The position numbers were made by a program, and so were the translations under genes. The notes under the pieces were generated by a model, which was given only the letters and a program-made list of their open reading frames with translations, did no database searches and was not told the DNA's origin. Positions 40,807 through 49,250 of a stretch of DNA of 64,000 nucleotides are shown piece by piece. How positions within the stretch are numbered: position 1 is the first letter of the stretch; every line of letters starts with the position of its first letter. The stretch comes from Hydrogenophaga sp. A37 (GTDB lineage Bacteria > Pseudomonadota > Gammaproteobacteria > Burkholderiales > Burkholderiaceae_C), in the NCBI RefSeq assembly GCF_002001205.1, contig NZ_MUNZ01000085.1, positions 85,151 to 149,150 on the forward strand. The letters are read 5' to 3'.

Positions 40807-40927
40807 GCAGCACCTCAAAGACTCGTCAGCGAGCCGCTCTTCTCTTTTTGCCCCCGATGCCATCAAGCCAGCCCACCGATCGATCAAGCACGCCCCCCTC
40901 TTGGGAATTCGAACGTGGAGCAGTGCT

Positions 40928-42133
40928 TTGAAGCTGGCGGTGATTGGCGCCGGCGTGGTGGGAGTGACCACAGCGTACGAGCTGACTGCAGATGGGCATG
41001 AGGTCACGGTGTTTGAACGCCACAACACAGCGGCCGAGGGCGCGAGCTTCGCCAACGGCGGCTTGATCGCACCGGAATGGATCGCCGCCCAAGCGGCCGC
41101 TGACTGGAAATCGGATCAAACCACGGGCTTGAGTGCTCTTTGGCGCTCGCTTCGAACAGGCACGCCCCCTCGATACACCAATCCCGCGACAGGTTTGCTT
41201 CACTTGGCACAATACAGCAACGAGCGCTTGATCGAACTCACCGAACAACATCAGTTGGCACTGGACAGCCATCAGGGCTTGATGATCATCTGGCAGAGTG
41301 AACGCGAGGCAGACCAAGCGCGATCGATGCACGAGCAAATTCGCGAACTGGGCGGCGAATGTGCACTCGTGGACGCAACCGAGGCGCGGGGCCTGGAACC
41401 TGCCCTGGGCGCAGAAACACCCCTTCACGGTGCGATGGTGCTGTCCGGTGCCTGGTCGGCCAATTGTCGGCAGTTCACCTTGCAATTGAGGGCCATGGCG
41501 CAGCAGCGTGGTTGCCGGTTTGAGTTCGGATCGGTGGTGCATGGCCTGGAAACAGGCAGCGGCGTTCACATTGCATCCAGCGGACACACCAGCAACATCC
41601 ACAGCTTTGACGGGGTGGTGGTATGCGCCGGCCTCGCCAGTGCGGAATTACTCCGGCCGATAGGGCTACGGGCCCCGCTGCGCGCCCTGGTCGGACACTC
41701 CATCAGCGCAGCCGTTCGCGAGCCTTTGGACGCCCCACTGTCCGTGGTGCATGACCTTCGCCGCCAAGTCACCATGGCCCGCATGGGCCAGAGGGTCAGG
41801 GTGTCGTGCGTGGCGCGTGACGGCCAGGCTGCCGAAAAGTCGCGGACAGAAATAAAAAAGCTGTACGCCGTGTTGAACGACTGGTTTCCTGGGGCTATCC
41901 GCCTGGGTGGGGCAGCCAACGTGCAGGAATGGTCCAGCACGGTTGCGGTCACACCCGACGGCTTGCCCATGTTGGGGAATACGGGCTTGCCCGGCGTGTG
42001 GCTCAACCTGGGACACGGCATGCATGGTTGGGCCATGGCGTGCGGCAGCGCGCGTGTGATCGCGGACCAGGTGGCGGGCCAGTCACCTGCTGTTCAGCTG
42101 GCGCCATACAACCCCATGCGGTTCGACACATGA
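40928..42133 (+). CDS. D-amino acid dehydrogenase-like FAD oxidoreductase
   Basis: The 401-residue protein is started at TTG 40928, with GGAG 7 nt upstream (40917-40920). The FAD Rossmann motif AVIGAGVVGVTTAYEL begins at once, followed by FERHNTAAEGASFANGG and a C-terminal FAD-closing segment TPDGLPMLGNTGLPGVWLNL then GHGMHGWAMACGSA. This is the DadA/glycine-oxidase (DAO) family; DadA oxidises D-amino acids and passes electrons to the respiratory chain. No racemase gene is adjacent, so dadA is not assigned. It is divergent from rpsB. Confidence 0.88.
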   Translation: MKLAVIGAGVVGVTTAYELTADGHEVTVFERHNTAAEGASFANGGLIAPEWIAAQAAADWKSDQTTGLSALWRSLRTGTPPRYTNPATGLLHLAQYSNERLIELTEQHQLALDSHQGLMIIWQSEREADQARSMHEQIRELGGECALVDATEARGLEPALGAETPLHGAMVLSGAWSANCRQFTLQLRAMAQQRGCRFEFGSVVHGLETGSGVHIASSGHTSNIHSFDGVVVCAGLASAELLRPIGLRAPLRALVGHSISAAVREPLDAPLSVVHDLRRQVTMARMGQRVRVSCVARDGQAAEKSRTEIKKLYAVLNDWFPGAIRLGGAANVQEWSSTVAVTPDGLPMLGNTGLPGVWLNLGHGMHGWAMACGSARVIADQVAGQSPAVQLAPYNPMRFDT

Positions 42134-42155
42134 GTAACGGTAGCGTGATCGCGTC

Positions 42156-42284
42156 ATGGTGAAATGCCATCAGCCACGTGACCCGCTGAACACTTTTCAA
42201 CGCCCTTTCATGCTTCAGGTCTTCGAGAGACATCTTGTTGACGAGCTTTCACACGGCATGCAGGATGTGCGCAGCTTTTTCTGA
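42156..42284 (+). CDS. Possible 42-codon small ORF (uncertain)
   Basis: An ATG-to-TGA frame of 42 codons lies in the 228-nt gap between the oxidoreductase and nnr. It has two more in-frame ATG codons (42210, 42258). The product would be basic then amphipathic, ending MQDVRSFF. There is no clear ribosome binding site, so it may be non-coding or a gene remnant. No function recognised. Confidence 0.25.
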   Translation: MVKCHQPRDPLNTFQRPFMLQVFERHLVDELSHGMQDVRSFF

Positions 42285-42303
42285 ACCCCGGCAAGGAGCC
42301 CCC

Positions 42304-42354
42304 ATGACCATGTTCATCTATCCGGGCCAGTTGCGGCCCATTCCTTCCGTCTGA
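42304..42354 (+). CDS. Possible 16-codon leader peptide ahead of nnr
   Basis: ATG 42304 has AAGGAG at 42293-42298, 5 nt upstream, the best ribosome binding site in this gap. The 16-codon frame (MTMFIYPGQLRPIPSV) ends 7 nt before the nnr GTG, which itself has no good site. The arrangement suggests translational coupling, with the mini-ORF loading ribosomes for nnr. There is no run of one amino acid that would point to attenuation. Confidence 0.4.
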   Translation: MTMFIYPGQLRPIPSV

Positions 42355-42361
42355 AGCGCAC

Positions 42362-43903
42362 GTGCGAAGAATTGGCACATCGGGTACAGAGCCGCTTTAC
42401 GGCGTGGAAGGCACGCGCGCCGTGGAGCGAGCCCTGGCTTCCACACTTCGCCCATTTGAATCCATGGCCCGTGCCGGGCTGGCCACCGCCCAGCTCGCGC
42501 TGGCGCTGGCGCCACACGCTCGATGCATCTGGATCGCCTGTGGACCTGGGAACAACGGTGGCGACGGTTTGGTGGCAGCGATGCACTTGCTGGACCATTC
42601 CCGACGCAGTGGAGGTGATCTGGAGGTGGTGGTCACGCTGTGTGGTGACCCAGCGCGGCTACCACCCGACGGAGCCCGTGCACTTTCTCAGGCATTGAGT
42701 GCCGGCCTTGTGATCGCCCCTCATCCGCCCCGAGCGTTCGACTGCGCGATCGACGCCCTGCTGGGACTCGGCGCGCAGCAGGCCCTTGAAGGCGAACTCG
42801 CCAAGCAGTTGCAAACCATGCACGGAAGCACCACCACGGTGCTGAGTGTTGACCTGCCCAGTGGCCTGCTGGCAGACACGGGCGTCTACCTCGGGCCTGC
42901 GCCGAAAATTGGGCTCGGTCCGCGCCACACGCTTTCGCTGCTGACGCTCAAACCTGGCCTTTTCACTGCTGATGGGCGGGATCTGTCTGGCGTCGTCTGG
43001 TTTGACGACCTGGGTTGCACGTCCCTGAACCAGATTGCACCGGTGGCGACGCTGCATGGCATTCAGGGAGGCTCACCCCAACGCGCGCAGGTGTCGCACA
43101 AGGGCAGTCAAGGTAACGTGGTGGTGATTGGCGGTCAGAGCATTTCGCTTTCTGGCTCCGGAATGACCGGCGCCGCCATTCTTGCGGCTCGTGCCGCACT
43201 GCACGCCGGTTCTGGGCGGGTGTATGTGGGTCTGCTGGATGGATCAGAGCCGTCGATCCACTGGGATCCACAGTGCCCTGAACTCATGTTCCGCAGCGTC
43301 GACACGCTGCAGCAAGACCGCCACCTGCTGCAAAGCGCCGCCACGGTGTGCGGCTGCGGCGGTGGATCAACCGTGGTTGCTCGGCTGCCGCAGCTTTTGT
43401 CGACCTGTCCCAAGCTGGTGTTGGATGCCGATGCGCTGAATGCCATTTCGGGGGACGACAACTTGAGGAGACTCACAACACAGCGGGCTCAGCGCGGGTG
43501 GGTGACCGTTCTCACACCACACCCATTGGAAGCCGCCAGGTTGCTCGACCAGGACACCACCACCGTGATGTCCGACCGTTTGACGGCAGCAATGACCGTG
43601 ACCCGATATCTTGCTGCTATCTGTGTGCTCAAGGGATCGGGCACCGTGATCACCGGACCGGGTCAAGGGCCGATCATCAACGCCAGCGGCAATTCGTCTC
43701 TGGCCACGGCAGGCACTGGCGATGCCCTGGCGGGCATGCTGGGCGCCGCTCTGGCGATGCCGGACATGGCGCCCGAGTCTGCTTTTCAGGCAGTTGCTAC
43801 CGCCGTGGCACAGCATGGCCGACTGGCCGATGACTGGGACCGAGAGCGCTCTGGCGAACTCACTGCCGGTCGACTCGCAATGAGGGCACGGCATTTGCAC
43901 TGA
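42362..43903 (+). CDS. nnr: Bifunctional NAD(P)H-hydrate epimerase / ADP-dependent dehydratase
   Basis: This 513-residue protein starts at GTG 42362; a stop at 42305 in this frame bounds any longer version. The N-terminal YjeF epimerase domain (1-220) has WIACGPGNNGGDGLVAAMHL and SVDLPSGLLADTG. The C-terminal ribokinase-like dehydratase domain has HKGSQGNVVVIGG, VLTPHPLEAARLL, VLKGSGTVI and the catalytic ATAGTGDALAGMLGA. It repairs hydrated NADH and NADPH. A mini-ORF with a strong ribosome binding site ends 7 nt upstream. It converges on yggT with a 9-nt gap. Confidence 0.95.
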   Translation: MRRIGTSGTEPLYGVEGTRAVERALASTLRPFESMARAGLATAQLALALAPHARCIWIACGPGNNGGDGLVAAMHLLDHSRRSGGDLEVVVTLCGDPARLPPDGARALSQALSAGLVIAPHPPRAFDCAIDALLGLGAQQALEGELAKQLQTMHGSTTTVLSVDLPSGLLADTGVYLGPAPKIGLGPRHTLSLLTLKPGLFTADGRDLSGVVWFDDLGCTSLNQIAPVATLHGIQGGSPQRAQVSHKGSQGNVVVIGGQSISLSGSGMTGAAILAARAALHAGSGRVYVGLLDGSEPSIHWDPQCPELMFRSVDTLQQDRHLLQSAATVCGCGGGSTVVARLPQLLSTCPKLVLDADALNAISGDDNLRRLTTQRAQRGWVTVLTPHPLEAARLLDQDTTTVMSDRLTAAMTVTRYLAAICVLKGSGTVITGPGQGPIINASGNSSLATAGTGDALAGMLGAALAMPDMAPESAFQAVATAVAQHGRLADDWDRERSGELTAGRLAMRARHLH

Positions 43904-43912
43904 GCTACAGAA

Positions 43913-44464
43913 TCACCCAAGCATGATCAGGCCGACCTGCAACAGAATGATCAGCACAAGAACCGACAAGTCGACACCGCCGATCAACGGTAGAAAACGG
44001 CGGATTGGCTTGAGGATCGGGCCACACAAACGCTCCAAAGTGGTCAGTACCGAAGAGGCGGGCTGCACCCAAGACAGCACGGCGTAGACCAGCAAAAGAA
44101 CCATCAAACCCTGCAGCAGCACGCGCAACAACAGCTTGAACGCCAACGTCGGAATCACAAGCATGGACGCCACCGGTGCGCCGTCCAAAGGTGATAGGGC
44201 CAACACCAGCACCAACCACAAACCACCATAAATCAGCGCCAGCAGGAGCGCAGCCATGAGGCTGCCCCAGTCAATCCGACTTTGTGCCATCCCCTTGGGC
44301 AGGATCCGACGAACAGGCGCCACCAACCAATGGGTCAACGCCATGACAAAACGGCCTGGCTGCCCGGACATGTTGATGCGAAGCTGGTTCATCCAGGCCC
44401 TCAAAAGCGCCGCCCCGACAAGAAAGAAGAAGAGGGTTTCCAGCAGGAAAAACAGCACCCTCAT
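43913..44464 (-). CDS. YggT family integral membrane protein
   Basis: This 183-residue protein has two YGGT repeats, each with paired membrane helices: an N-terminal one with LLRAWMNQLRINMSGQPGRF and a C-terminal one with YAVLSWVQPASSVLTTLERL then GPILKPIRRFLPLIGGVDLS. The family is related to YlmG and its role is not well defined, with links to membrane protein distribution and ion tolerance. Its ATG shares one base with the rnr stop (TGATG), so it is translationally coupled to rnr. Confidence 0.9.
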   Translation of the reverse strand: MRVLFFLLETLFFFLVGAALLRAWMNQLRINMSGQPGRFVMALTHWLVAPVRRILPKGMAQSRIDWGSLMAALLLALIYGGLWLVLVLALSPLDGAPVASMLVIPTLAFKLLLRVLLQGLMVLLLVYAVLSWVQPASSVLTTLERLCGPILKPIRRFLPLIGGVDLSVLVLIILLQVGLIMLG

Positions 44465-46737
44465 CAGCGCCGCCCCTTGCGCGACTTGCCAGAAGGTTGC
44501 CGTGTGCCGCTCCGCGATTCGTTCCGACTGGACGAACGTCCCGCCGGGTCCTTGACAGACGACGACAAGGGCTGTGCTTTGCCTGGTTTCTTGACCTGCT
44601 TGGCACGGGCACCACTGCGGGGAGATCCTTCCTCCACGTCGGCAGCAGCGCCACCCGTCTTGTCTCGCATGGCGCGCAGCACCAGGTCGTCCTCACCCGA
44701 CACCAATCTGAAATCGATGCGCCGGCCATCCAGATCCACGCGACTCACCTGCACCTGCACGCGGGTGCCCAGCGCATAGCGAATACCGGTGCGCTCACCG
44801 CGCAGTTCCTGCCGTGCTTCATCGAAGCGGAAATATTCACCGCCCAGTTCGGTGATGTGCACCAAGCCCTCGACGTACATGGCGTCCAGCGTGACGAACA
44901 AACCAAAGCTCGTGACCGAACTCACCACACCACTGAACTCTTCACCCAGATGCTCGCGCATGTACTTGCATTTGAGCCAGGCTTCAACATCACGACTGGC
45001 TTCATCAGCCCGCCGCTCGTTGGCACTGCAATGCAAACCAGCGGCCTGCCAAGCCAATGTGTCGGCAGACGGCTTCTTCACCTGCTCGCCCGGCACTGGC
45101 GGCTTCACGCGGCTGGCCAGTCGCTTACTCAACTTGGCGTGCGCCTCACCCGGCGTGGGCAAGACCGGCAACTGGTAGCGCTGCTTGTTAAGGATCGCCT
45201 TGATGACACGGTGGACCAGCAAATCCGGGTAACGCCGAATCGGGCTGGTGAAATGGGTGTACGCCTCGAACGCCAAGCCGAAGTGGCCCTGGTTCATGGG
45301 TGTGTAGATGGCCTGCTGCATGGAGCGCAACAACATCATGTGGATCTGCTGTGCTTCAGGCCGGTCTTTGGTCGCCGCTGCGATGTGCTGGAACTCCGCT
45401 GGCTGCGGGTTGTCGCTGATGGTTTGCGGCACGCCCATGGCCTTGAGGTAGTTGCGCAGGATGTCCTGCTTCTCGGGCGTCGGACCTTCATGCACCCGGA
45501 AAAGCCCCACGTGTTTGCCCTGGCTGATGAAATCAGCCGAACAGACGTTGGCCGCCAGCATGGCCTCTTCAATCAGCTTGTGTGCATCGTTGCGGGTGCG
45601 CGGCACAATCTTTTCGATGCGGCCCGATTCGTCACAGACAATCTGGGTTTCAGTGGTTTCAAAGTCCACCGCTCCGCGAGCATTGCGCGCGGTCAGCAGC
45701 GCACGGTAGACATCGTGCAGGTTCAGCAGGTACTGCACCAGGGGCTTGCGCAGCGCTGCCTCAGGCCCGCGCGTGTTCTGGAGGATCGCCGCCACCTCGG
45801 TGTAGGTGAAACGCGCATGGCTGAACATCACCGCCGGGTAGAACTGGTAGGCATGCACCTCGCCCTTGGCGTTGACCAGCATGTCGCAGACCATGCACAG
45901 ACGCTCAACGCCGGGGTTGAGTGAGCAAAGGCCGTTGGACAATTTCTCCGGCAGCATCGGAATCACGCGACGCGGAAAGTAGACCGACGTGGCGCGGTCA
46001 TAAGCGTCCACATCGATGGCAGAGCCCGTTTGCACATAGTGGCTCACATCGGCAATGGCGACGAGCAAGCGCCAACCCTTGGCGCGCCCTACCTTGGCCG
46101 GCTCGCAATACACGGCATCGTCAAAATCGCGCGCGTCCTCGCCATCGATGGTCACCAGTGGCACGTCGCGCAGATCAACACGGTCTTTGTGGTCCGCGGA
46201 GCGAACATGGTCGGGCAGACCTCGCGCCTGGGCCAGCGAGGCCTCGGAGAATTCATGCGGCACGCCGTACTTGCGCACGGCTATTTCGATTTCCATGCCC
46301 GGATCGTCGATCTCGCCAAGCACCTCTTTCACACGCCCGACAGGCTGCCCATATAGCGCGGGCGGTTCAGTGAGTTCGACCACCACGACCTGGCCAGGCT
46401 TGGCGGAGCCTGTGGCTCCCTTTGGAACTAGTACATCCTGTCCATAGCGCTTATCCTCCGGCGCGACAAGCCACACACCGCTTTCCTGAAGCAGTCGGCC
46501 GATGATGGGCGAGTTGGAGCGCTCGACGATTTCGGTGACCCGTCCCTCAGGGCGGCCTTTTCGGTCCGAACGCACGATCCGCGCCTTGACACGATCCTTG
46601 TGCAATACCGCCCGCATCTCGTTGGAAGGCAGGTAAATATCAGCCTGTCCATCGTCGCGGATCACAAAGCCGTGTCCGTCACGATGACCGGACACGACAC
46701 CTTCAAATTCAGCCAACAGATTGTTTTTTTCGTTCAC
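44464..46737 (-). CDS. rnr: Ribonuclease R
   Basis: This 757-residue protein starts at GTG 46737. It has an N-terminal cold-shock domain (DGHGFVIRDDGQADIYLP), the RNB catalytic domain with the magnesium-binding ITIDGEDARDFDDAV-type motif (here VTIDGEDARDFDDAVYC, near residue 205), YTHFTSPIRRYPDLLVHR, an S1 domain (FSGVVSSVTSFGLFVTLDAMYVEG), and a basic Lys/Arg/Ser tail of about 80 residues. It degrades structured RNA 3' to 5' and takes part in rRNA quality control. Only 46 bp separate it from the divergent tRNA-Leu. Confidence 0.97.
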   Translation of the reverse strand: MNEKNNLLAEFEGVVSGHRDGHGFVIRDDGQADIYLPSNEMRAVLHKDRVKARIVRSDRKGRPEGRVTEIVERSNSPIIGRLLQESGVWLVAPEDKRYGQDVLVPKGATGSAKPGQVVVVELTEPPALYGQPVGRVKEVLGEIDDPGMEIEIAVRKYGVPHEFSEASLAQARGLPDHVRSADHKDRVDLRDVPLVTIDGEDARDFDDAVYCEPAKVGRAKGWRLLVAIADVSHYVQTGSAIDVDAYDRATSVYFPRRVIPMLPEKLSNGLCSLNPGVERLCMVCDMLVNAKGEVHAYQFYPAVMFSHARFTYTEVAAILQNTRGPEAALRKPLVQYLLNLHDVYRALLTARNARGAVDFETTETQIVCDESGRIEKIVPRTRNDAHKLIEEAMLAANVCSADFISQGKHVGLFRVHEGPTPEKQDILRNYLKAMGVPQTISDNPQPAEFQHIAAATKDRPEAQQIHMMLLRSMQQAIYTPMNQGHFGLAFEAYTHFTSPIRRYPDLLVHRVIKAILNKQRYQLPVLPTPGEAHAKLSKRLASRVKPPVPGEQVKKPSADTLAWQAAGLHCSANERRADEASRDVEAWLKCKYMREHLGEEFSGVVSSVTSFGLFVTLDAMYVEGLVHITELGGEYFRFDEARQELRGERTGIRYALGTRVQVQVSRVDLDGRRIDFRLVSGEDDLVLRAMRDKTGGAAADVEEGSPRSGARAKQVKKPGKAQPLSSSVKDPAGRSSSRNESRSGTRQPSGKSRKGRR

Positions 46738-46738
46738 T

Positions 46739-46766
46739 TTTGAGGTTCTTTTTCTCGTGCTATACT
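46739..46766 (+). promoter_or_regulatory. Promoter of tRNA-Leu, possibly bidirectional
   Basis: A TGC-extended -10 TATACT lies at 46761-46766 with TTTTGAGG near 46736-46744 as a partial -35. The -10 is inside the palindrome GCTATACTAGC (46760-46769 region), so the minus strand reads TAGTAT, a plausible -10 for rnr. Confidence 0.55.
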
Positions 46767-46783
46767 AGCGTTTTTCCTGAAAT

Positions 46784-46868
<85 letters not shown>

Positions 46869-46873
46869 ATCAT

Positions 46874-46910
46874 AAGGGGTTGCAAACGCGATGTTTGCAA
46901 CCCCTTTTTT
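46874..46910 (+). terminator. Terminator of tRNA-Leu
   Basis: AAGGGGTTGCAAAC (46874-46887) pairs with GTTTGCAACCCCTT (46893-46906) around a GCGAT loop, a 14-bp perfect stem followed by TTTT. It begins 5 nt after the encoded CCA. rimO ends convergently at 46949. Confidence 0.93.
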
Positions 46911-46948
46911 GTTTTCCCTTTCGGGAAAATGGCGGTCAATGACCACCA

Positions 46949-48334
46949 TCAAAAAGGCACCGCCAGCAGGTCGTGTCCCTCAGCCGCAACAACGCGTGCC
47001 TTCGTGAATTCCCCCACTTTCAGCGTCTTGCTGACTTTTTCTGGCGGCAGGAGCCGCACGACGCCGTCGATCTCGGGCGCGTCGGCATAACTGCGGCCCA
47101 CACCACCCTTTTTGCCCATACCTGGCGCAGAGTCCACCAGCACCTGCATGGTGGCACCCACGCGCGCACGCAATTTATCGGTCGACACAGCCTCTGCCAC
47201 GGCCATGAACCGCGCGCGGCGCTCTTCGCGAACCGCCTCCGGAACCGCGTCCGCCAGCGCATTCGCTGCTGCACCATTCACCGGCGAATAGGCAAAACAA
47301 CCTGCACGGTCAATGCGAGCTTCGCGCACGAAATCCAGAAGGTGCTGGAACTCGGCTTCGGTCTCGCCTGGGAAGCCTGCAATGAAGGTGCTGCGCACCA
47401 CGATCGCTGGACAGAGCTCACGCCAACGGGCGATGCGCTCCAGGTTTTTTTCGCCGCTGGCGGGGCGCTTCATGCGCTTGAGCACGTCGGGGTGGCTGTG
47501 CTGCAGCGGCACATCCAGGTACGGCAAGCACAAGCCTTCTGCCATGAGCGGAATCACATCGTCCACATGCGGGTAGGGGTACACGTAATGAAGACGCACC
47601 CAGGCGCCAAACCCCTGGGCTAGTTCACCCAAAGACCGCACCAGATCGAACATGCGGGTCTTCACGGGTTTGCCATCCCAAAAGCCCGTGCGGTATTGCA
47701 TATCCACGCCATACGCCGAAGTGTCCTGGCTCACCACGAGCAACTCTTTTACGCCAGATTCAAACAGCTTTCGCGCCTCAGTCAGCACATCACCAATGGG
47801 GCGACTGACCAAATCACCGCGCATCGACGGAATGATGCAAAAGGTACAACGGTGGTTGCATCCCTCACTGATCTTCAGGTAGGCGTAGTGACGGGGCGTC
47901 AGTTTGATGCCTTGTGCAGGCACCAGATCCACGAACGGGTCATGCGGCTTGGGCAGATGCTGGTGCACGGCTTCCATGACCTCATGGGTCGCATGCGGCC
48001 CGGTCACGGCAAGGACACTGGGATGCATCTCCCGCACCAAGTTGCCGCCTCCGACCCCTTCACGAGCACCAAGACACCCGGTCACGATCACCTTGCCGTT
48101 TTCGGCCAGGGCTTCACCAATGGTGTCCAGGCTCTCCCTCACCGCATCGTCGATGAAGCCACAGGTGTTGACAATCACCAGATCGGCACCGGCGAAGGTC
48201 TTGGAAGTTTGATAGCCCTCAGCGCTGAGCTGCGTGAGGATGAGTTCGGAGTCGGTGAGTGCCTTGGGGCACCCAAGACTCACAAAGCCTACTTTGGGCG
48301 CAGCAGCGCCCGGGGAAACAACTGATTTTGTCAT
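46949..48334 (-). CDS. rimO: Ribosomal protein S12 methylthiotransferase RimO
   Basis: This 461-residue protein has the N-terminal methylthiotransferase domain with cluster cysteines in [23 protein letters not shown] and [10 protein letters not shown], then a radical-SAM domain with CNHRCTFC in [20 protein letters not shown], and a C-terminal TRAM domain ([20 protein letters not shown]). It methylthiolates Asp88 of ribosomal protein S12. The GCPKA variant separates RimO from the tRNA enzyme MiaB. It lies 43 nt after phaR on the same strand. Confidence 0.96.
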   Translation of the reverse strand: MTKSVVSPGAAAPKVGFVSLGCPKALTDSELILTQLSAEGYQTSKTFAGADLVIVNTCGFIDDAVRESLDTIGEALAENGKVIVTGCLGAREGVGGGNLVREMHPSVLAVTGPHATHEVMEAVHQHLPKPHDPFVDLVPAQGIKLTPRHYAYLKISEGCNHRCTFCIIPSMRGDLVSRPIGDVLTEARKLFESGVKELLVVSQDTSAYGVDMQYRTGFWDGKPVKTRMFDLVRSLGELAQGFGAWVRLHYVYPYPHVDDVIPLMAEGLCLPYLDVPLQHSHPDVLKRMKRPASGEKNLERIARWRELCPAIVVRSTFIAGFPGETEAEFQHLLDFVREARIDRAGCFAYSPVNGAAANALADAVPEAVREERRARFMAVAEAVSTDKLRARVGATMQVLVDSAPGMGKKGGVGRSYADAPEIDGVVRLLPPEKVSKTLKVGEFTKARVVAAEGHDLLAVPF

Positions 48335-48377
48335 GGCCTGATTGTCTCAGACCCATGACCATGGCGCTCCGCTTGCT

Positions 48378-48920
48378 TCAGCGTTTGAGCCCAAGAGCTG
48401 CCAGCATTTGCTCGCTGTGCTTTTGCATCTGCTCTTGCATCTGTGCAAACGCGGTTCGGGACTGCTCCATGTACGTACCCATCATGCCTTGCATCATCGG
48501 CGACTGCACATTGGTGAACTGCTTCCAGAGATCCGGGTTCACTCCCTTGGTCTGCTCGGTCATCTTGTTTTGCAGATCCATGAATATCTGAACGTTTTTT
48601 TCCAGATAGGCTCCCATGAAGTCCTGCATTGCATGCCCATAAAACCGGATGATGTTGGCCAGCACCTGCTCGGTGAAGATCGGCACACCGGCTGTTTCTT
48701 CTTCGAGAATGATCTGCAGCAAGATGCTGCGAGTGAGGTCGTCGTTCGTCTTTGCGTCGCGCACCACGAAACGCTCGTTGTCCATTACCAGCGACTTAAC
48801 CTCCGCCAGTGTGATGTATGAGGAGGTGTCGGTGTCATACAGCCGACGATTGGGGTATTTTTTGATGACCCGCACGGCGTCTGATTGGGGCCCGTTGGCA
48901 TCTGCCTTGCTTTTTTGCAC
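48378..48920 (-). CDS. phaR: Polyhydroxyalkanoate synthesis repressor PhaR
   Basis: The 180-residue protein is started at GTG 48920 (MQKSKADANG); an ATG at 48980 would add 20 residues unlike the family. The DNA-binding domain is RVIKKYPNRRLYDTDTSSYI with LAEVKSLVMDNERF, followed by the PHB accumulation regulatory domain (GVPIFTEQVLANIIRFYGHAM) and a Met/Gln-rich helical tail. PhaR represses phasin genes and its own gene and is released by binding PHA granules. A 3-hydroxybutyrate dehydrogenase gene lies 3.6 kb away, consistent with PHB use. Confidence 0.95.
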   Translation of the reverse strand: MQKSKADANGPQSDAVRVIKKYPNRRLYDTDTSSYITLAEVKSLVMDNERFVVRDAKTNDDLTRSILLQIILEEETAGVPIFTEQVLANIIRFYGHAMQDFMGAYLEKNVQIFMDLQNKMTEQTKGVNPDLWKQFTNVQSPMMQGMMGTYMEQSRTAFAQMQEQMQKHSEQMLAALGLKR

Positions 48921-49065
48921 TACACGACTTTCTTGAGTAAACAGGACACCACCAGGATCAGGGCTGACGTTACGCCACATTCTAGAAACCGGAGACTCCC
49001 ATGGCGAGCATGGGTTTACCCTGTGCAGTTACGGGACATTCATCAGAGTGTATCCCGCACAAAGC

Positions 49066-49096
49066 AAAAAGGGCCTGACTGACGTCTGGCCCTTAA
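49066..49096 (-). terminator. Terminator of tRNA-Val
   Basis: AAGGGCC (49069-49075) pairs with GGCCCTT (49088-49094). On the minus strand the stem is followed by TTT and then TTG-rich sequence. It lies about 17 nt after the tRNA-Val 3' end and separates it from phaR. Confidence 0.7.
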
Positions 49097-49110
49097 TTTT
49101 CGGAAATATT

Positions 49111-49187
49111 TGGTAGGCGCGATTGGACTCGAACCAACGACCCCCACCATGTCAAGGTGGTGCTCTAACCAGCTGAGCTACGCGCCT
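49111..49187 (-). tRNA. tRNA-Val(GAC)
   Basis: On the minus strand the acceptor arms AGGCGCG/CGCGCCT frame a 77-nt tRNA with D arm GCTCAGCTGGTTAGAGC, anticodon stem CCACC/GGTGG with loop TTGACAT (anticodon GAC), and T arm TCGTTGGTTCGAGTCCAAT. CCA is encoded (49111-49113 on plus as TGG). It lies between relA and phaR with its own promoter and terminator. Confidence 0.97.
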
Positions 49188-49208
49188 ACAAACTGTCCGA
49201 AGCCTTGA

Positions 49209-49236
49209 ATTATAGCAGTGTTTTCAACACCTACAA
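49209..49236 (-). promoter_or_regulatory. Promoter of tRNA-Val
   Basis: On the minus strand TTGTAG (49231-49236) and TGC-extended TATAAT (49209-49214) are separated by 16 bp, ending about 22 bp before the tRNA 5' end. It sits just downstream of the relA stop codon. Confidence 0.75.
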
Positions 49237-49250
49237 AGCAAACAGATCCA

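Noticed and set aside
48921..48980. Longer PhaR starting at ATG 48980
   Set aside because: The added 20 residues do not resemble PhaR N-termini, whereas GTG 48920 gives the expected MQKSK start.
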